NCBI GenBank assembly: GCA_028824575.1
Contig: JAPPDN010000006.1
Span: 1-6,978 of the forward strand
Direction: 5' to 3'
Origin: Candidatus Poribacteria bacterium
Lineage (GTDB): Bacteria > Poribacteria > WGA-4E > WGA-3G
DNA length: 6,978 nt
This document shows, in pieces, positions 5,489-6,978 of the stretch; the first letter of the stretch is position 1, and every line of letters starts with the position of its first letter. Position numbers and translations under genes: made by a program. Below the pieces are notes generated by a model, which saw only the letters and a list, made by a program, of their open reading frames with translations, had not been told where the DNA came from and searched no databases.

Positions 5489-6978
5489 ATGAAAACTACA
5501 TTTTTTTCCATATTAACCGTTTTCTGTTTAACGGCTCTATTTTTTTCTTCCAATAGTTTTGCCCAAGATTCACCGCAATGGCACCTACCCGAAGGTGCTA
5601 CAACACGCCTCGGTAAAGGCTGGTTATATAAAATTCAGTACTCCCCTGATGGCACGCGGCTCGCCGCTGCGGGGACCCTCGGGGTTTGGATTTATGACAC
5701 TGCAACTGATGAAGAAATTACCCTCTTTCCCGGACATGGATATGGCGTTTCAGCATTGGCGTATTCCCCTGATGGAAATATAGTCGCCGGTGGAAGTGCG
5801 AATGGCTCTATCCACGTGTGGAGTTCTGAAACCGGTGAAGTCTTGCACACCCTTGCTGAACACAGAAGAAGTGTCCGCAGTCTTGTTTTCAGCCCTGATG
5901 GATCCATCCTCGCCAGTGGCAGCAGAGATAATACGATCCGTCTATGGAACCCTGAAACCGGTGAACTTCTGCAAACGCTTGAGGGCCATACAGGAGGTAT
6001 CAGTAGTCTCGTTTTCAGTGGTGATGGTAGCACGCTCATCAGCGCGAGTCGGGACGATACAATCGGTATATGGGATGTTGCTACGGGGAGCCTGCAGCAA
6101 ACGCTTGAGGAACATCGCGATAACGTCGCGAGTGTTGTACTCAGCCCTGATGGCGCCACCCTCGCCAGCGGTGATTTGAATGCCGTTATCCATTTATGGG
6201 ATACCGCCACATGGACGGTTAAGCAGACGCTCACTCGACATACATCGCATATCTACGATATGAAGTATAGTCCTGACGGTAGTCTGCTCGCGAGTGCCGG
6301 TGAGGACGATACCGTCCGATTGTGGGACGCTAACACAGGCGATCTCCTACATACCATCACTGCACACACCGCTGATGTCTATAGTATTGCTTTCACACCG
6401 GATGGAGATACCCTCGCTACGGGTGCCTGGGATGCGTCTATTCGTTTCTGGGAACCTGTCACCGGCAGACATTTGAAAACCATCACGGGACACACGGATG
6501 CTGTCCTGAGTGTTACATTTAATGCTGATGGCAGTATCCTTGCCACTCGGAGTTGGGACAAAACCATCCGCCTTTGGGACGCTGACACTGGCAAACTTCG
6601 GCATACTCTCATTGGACATCAAGATGATGTTGATGTTATTGTCTTCGCACCTGATGGCAGGACACTCGCCAGTGGAAGTCAAGACAATACCGTCCGTTTA
6701 TGGGATGCTATTACGGGCGAACACATAAAGACACTCAGAGGACACTATTCCTATCTGATAAGTCTTGCGTTCAGTCCAGATGGCAGTATTCTCGCCAGTG
6801 GCAGTGAGGACGACAGCATCCGGTTATGGGATGTTGCTACGGGTCAGTACAGGGGCGGATTGTGGGAGCATGAGGCGGGGGTTGAGACCCTCGCATTTAA
6901 CCCCGATGGCACCATGCTTGCCAGCGGGAGTCGTGACGATAAGATTATCTTGTGGGATCTCGAAACACGCGATGCCAT
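5489..6978 (+). CDS. Exported WD40-repeat protein, 3' end beyond the window
   Basis: The frame stays open from ATG 5489 to the window end, giving 496 complete codons and no stop. Residues 1-25 are a signal peptide (hydrophobic FFSILTVFCLTALFF, likely cut after NSFA). From about residue 45 the visible protein is WD40 repeats: 11 copies of a unit with cores such as FSPDGSILASGS and TIRLWD, most followed by a TGE.L.TL.GH linker. Repeats 2-11 are exactly 42 residues apart. Eleven repeats exceed one seven-bladed ring, so two propellers are likely if more repeats follow. WD40 propellers are usually binding platforms; no catalytic motif is visible. By analogy with gene 2, a peptidase, dockerin or sorting tail could follow outside the window, but that cannot be seen. 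Terminators lie between it and gene 2, so it is probably transcribed separately. Confidence 0.88.
   Translation, partial: MKTTFFSILTVFCLTALFFSSNSFAQDSPQWHLPEGATTRLGKGWLYKIQYSPDGTRLAAAGTLGVWIYDTATDEEITLFPGHGYGVSALAYSPDGNIVAGGSANGSIHVWSSETGEVLHTLAEHRRSVRSLVFSPDGSILASGSRDNTIRLWNPETGELLQTLEGHTGGISSLVFSGDGSTLISASRDDTIGIWDVATGSLQQTLEEHRDNVASVVLSPDGATLASGDLNAVIHLWDTATWTVKQTLTRHTSHIYDMKYSPDGSLLASAGEDDTVRLWDANTGDLLHTITAHTADVYSIAFTPDGDTLATGAWDASIRFWEPVTGRHLKTITGHTDAVLSVTFNADGSILATRSWDKTIRLWDADTGKLRHTLIGHQDDVDVIVFAPDGRTLASGSQDNTVRLWDAITGEHIKTLRGHYSYLISLAFSPDGSILASGSEDDSIRLWDVATGQYRGGLWEHEAGVETLAFNPDGTMLASGSRDDKIILWDLETRDA
5621..6978 (+). repeat. Tandem 126-nt repeat array encoding WD40 blades
   Basis: The codon preceding the conserved A-S-G or equivalent falls at 5660, 5783, 5909, 6035, 6161, 6287, 6413, 6539, 6665, 6791 and 6917. 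The first interval is 123 nt and the other nine are exactly 126 nt. Some units are nearly identical at DNA level: a 19-nt string, TATGGGATGTTGCTACGGG, occurs at 6069-6087 and 6825-6843, exactly six units apart. The array is coding and is not a CRISPR. Confidence 0.9.

Noticed and set aside
5559..5783. Plus-strand 74-codon open frame at the start of gene 3
   Set aside because: It is out of frame with the WD40 coding frame that begins at 5489 with a signal peptide and ribosome-binding site.
5692..6234. Minus-strand open frame of 180 codons opposite gene 3
   Set aside because: It is a shadow of the WD40 repeats: the plus frame has a signal peptide, a ribosome-binding site and clear repeat motifs, and the antisense frame shows only the mirrored periodicity.
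5621..6978. Regular 126-nt repeats as a possible CRISPR or satellite array
   Set aside because: The repeats are in frame, encode WD40 blades, and have no short identical repeats separated by unique spacers.

Overview
The window looks like a stretch of a marine or sponge-associated bacterium of the Candidatus Poribacteria type, or a close relative. This is an inference, not a database result. It rests on three exported multidomain proteins built from LamG, cohesin-like, dockerin, WD40 and metzincin modules, on C-terminal tails with the NYPNPFNP signature and a final RRMLILK or RKMLILK, and on intergenic DNA filled with palindromic and inverted-repeat elements. All three genes lie on the + strand, and each has its own ribosome-binding site and signal peptide.

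Layout. Positions 1-539 hold no convincing gene: a perfect 13-bp palindrome (22-50), AT-rich DNA with a good sigma70-like promoter candidate (110-139), and a 173-bp element with imperfect 31-bp inverted ends (308-480). Gene 1 (540-2282) encodes a secreted LamG + cohesin-like + dockerin protein with a sorting-type tail. A long hairpin follows its stop codon. Gene 2 (2481-5015) encodes a secreted seven-bladed WD40 propeller fused to a metzincin-type zinc peptidase, a beta-rich domain, a dockerin and the same tail. Two intrinsic terminators follow it. Positions 5100-5488 hold a second inverted-repeat element (5167-5310) and a small hairpin close to the third start codon. Gene 3 (5489 to beyond the window end) encodes an exported WD40 protein with 11 repeats visible, ten of them spaced by exactly 126 nt.

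How the genes may work together. Proteins 1 and 2 end in the same module order: a dockerin pair of calcium loops, a short helix-rich linker, then an FlgD-like or T9SS type-A-like beta domain. The last 130 residues align without a gap at about 69% identity (90/130 by eye). Protein 1 also carries a cohesin-like domain. A reasonable hypothesis is a surface or extracellular assembly in which dockerin-bearing parts (a peptidase with a WD40 platform, a LamG glycan-binding protein) are exported by one route and held together by cohesin-dockerin contacts. The domains are visible in the sequence, but the assembly is inference.
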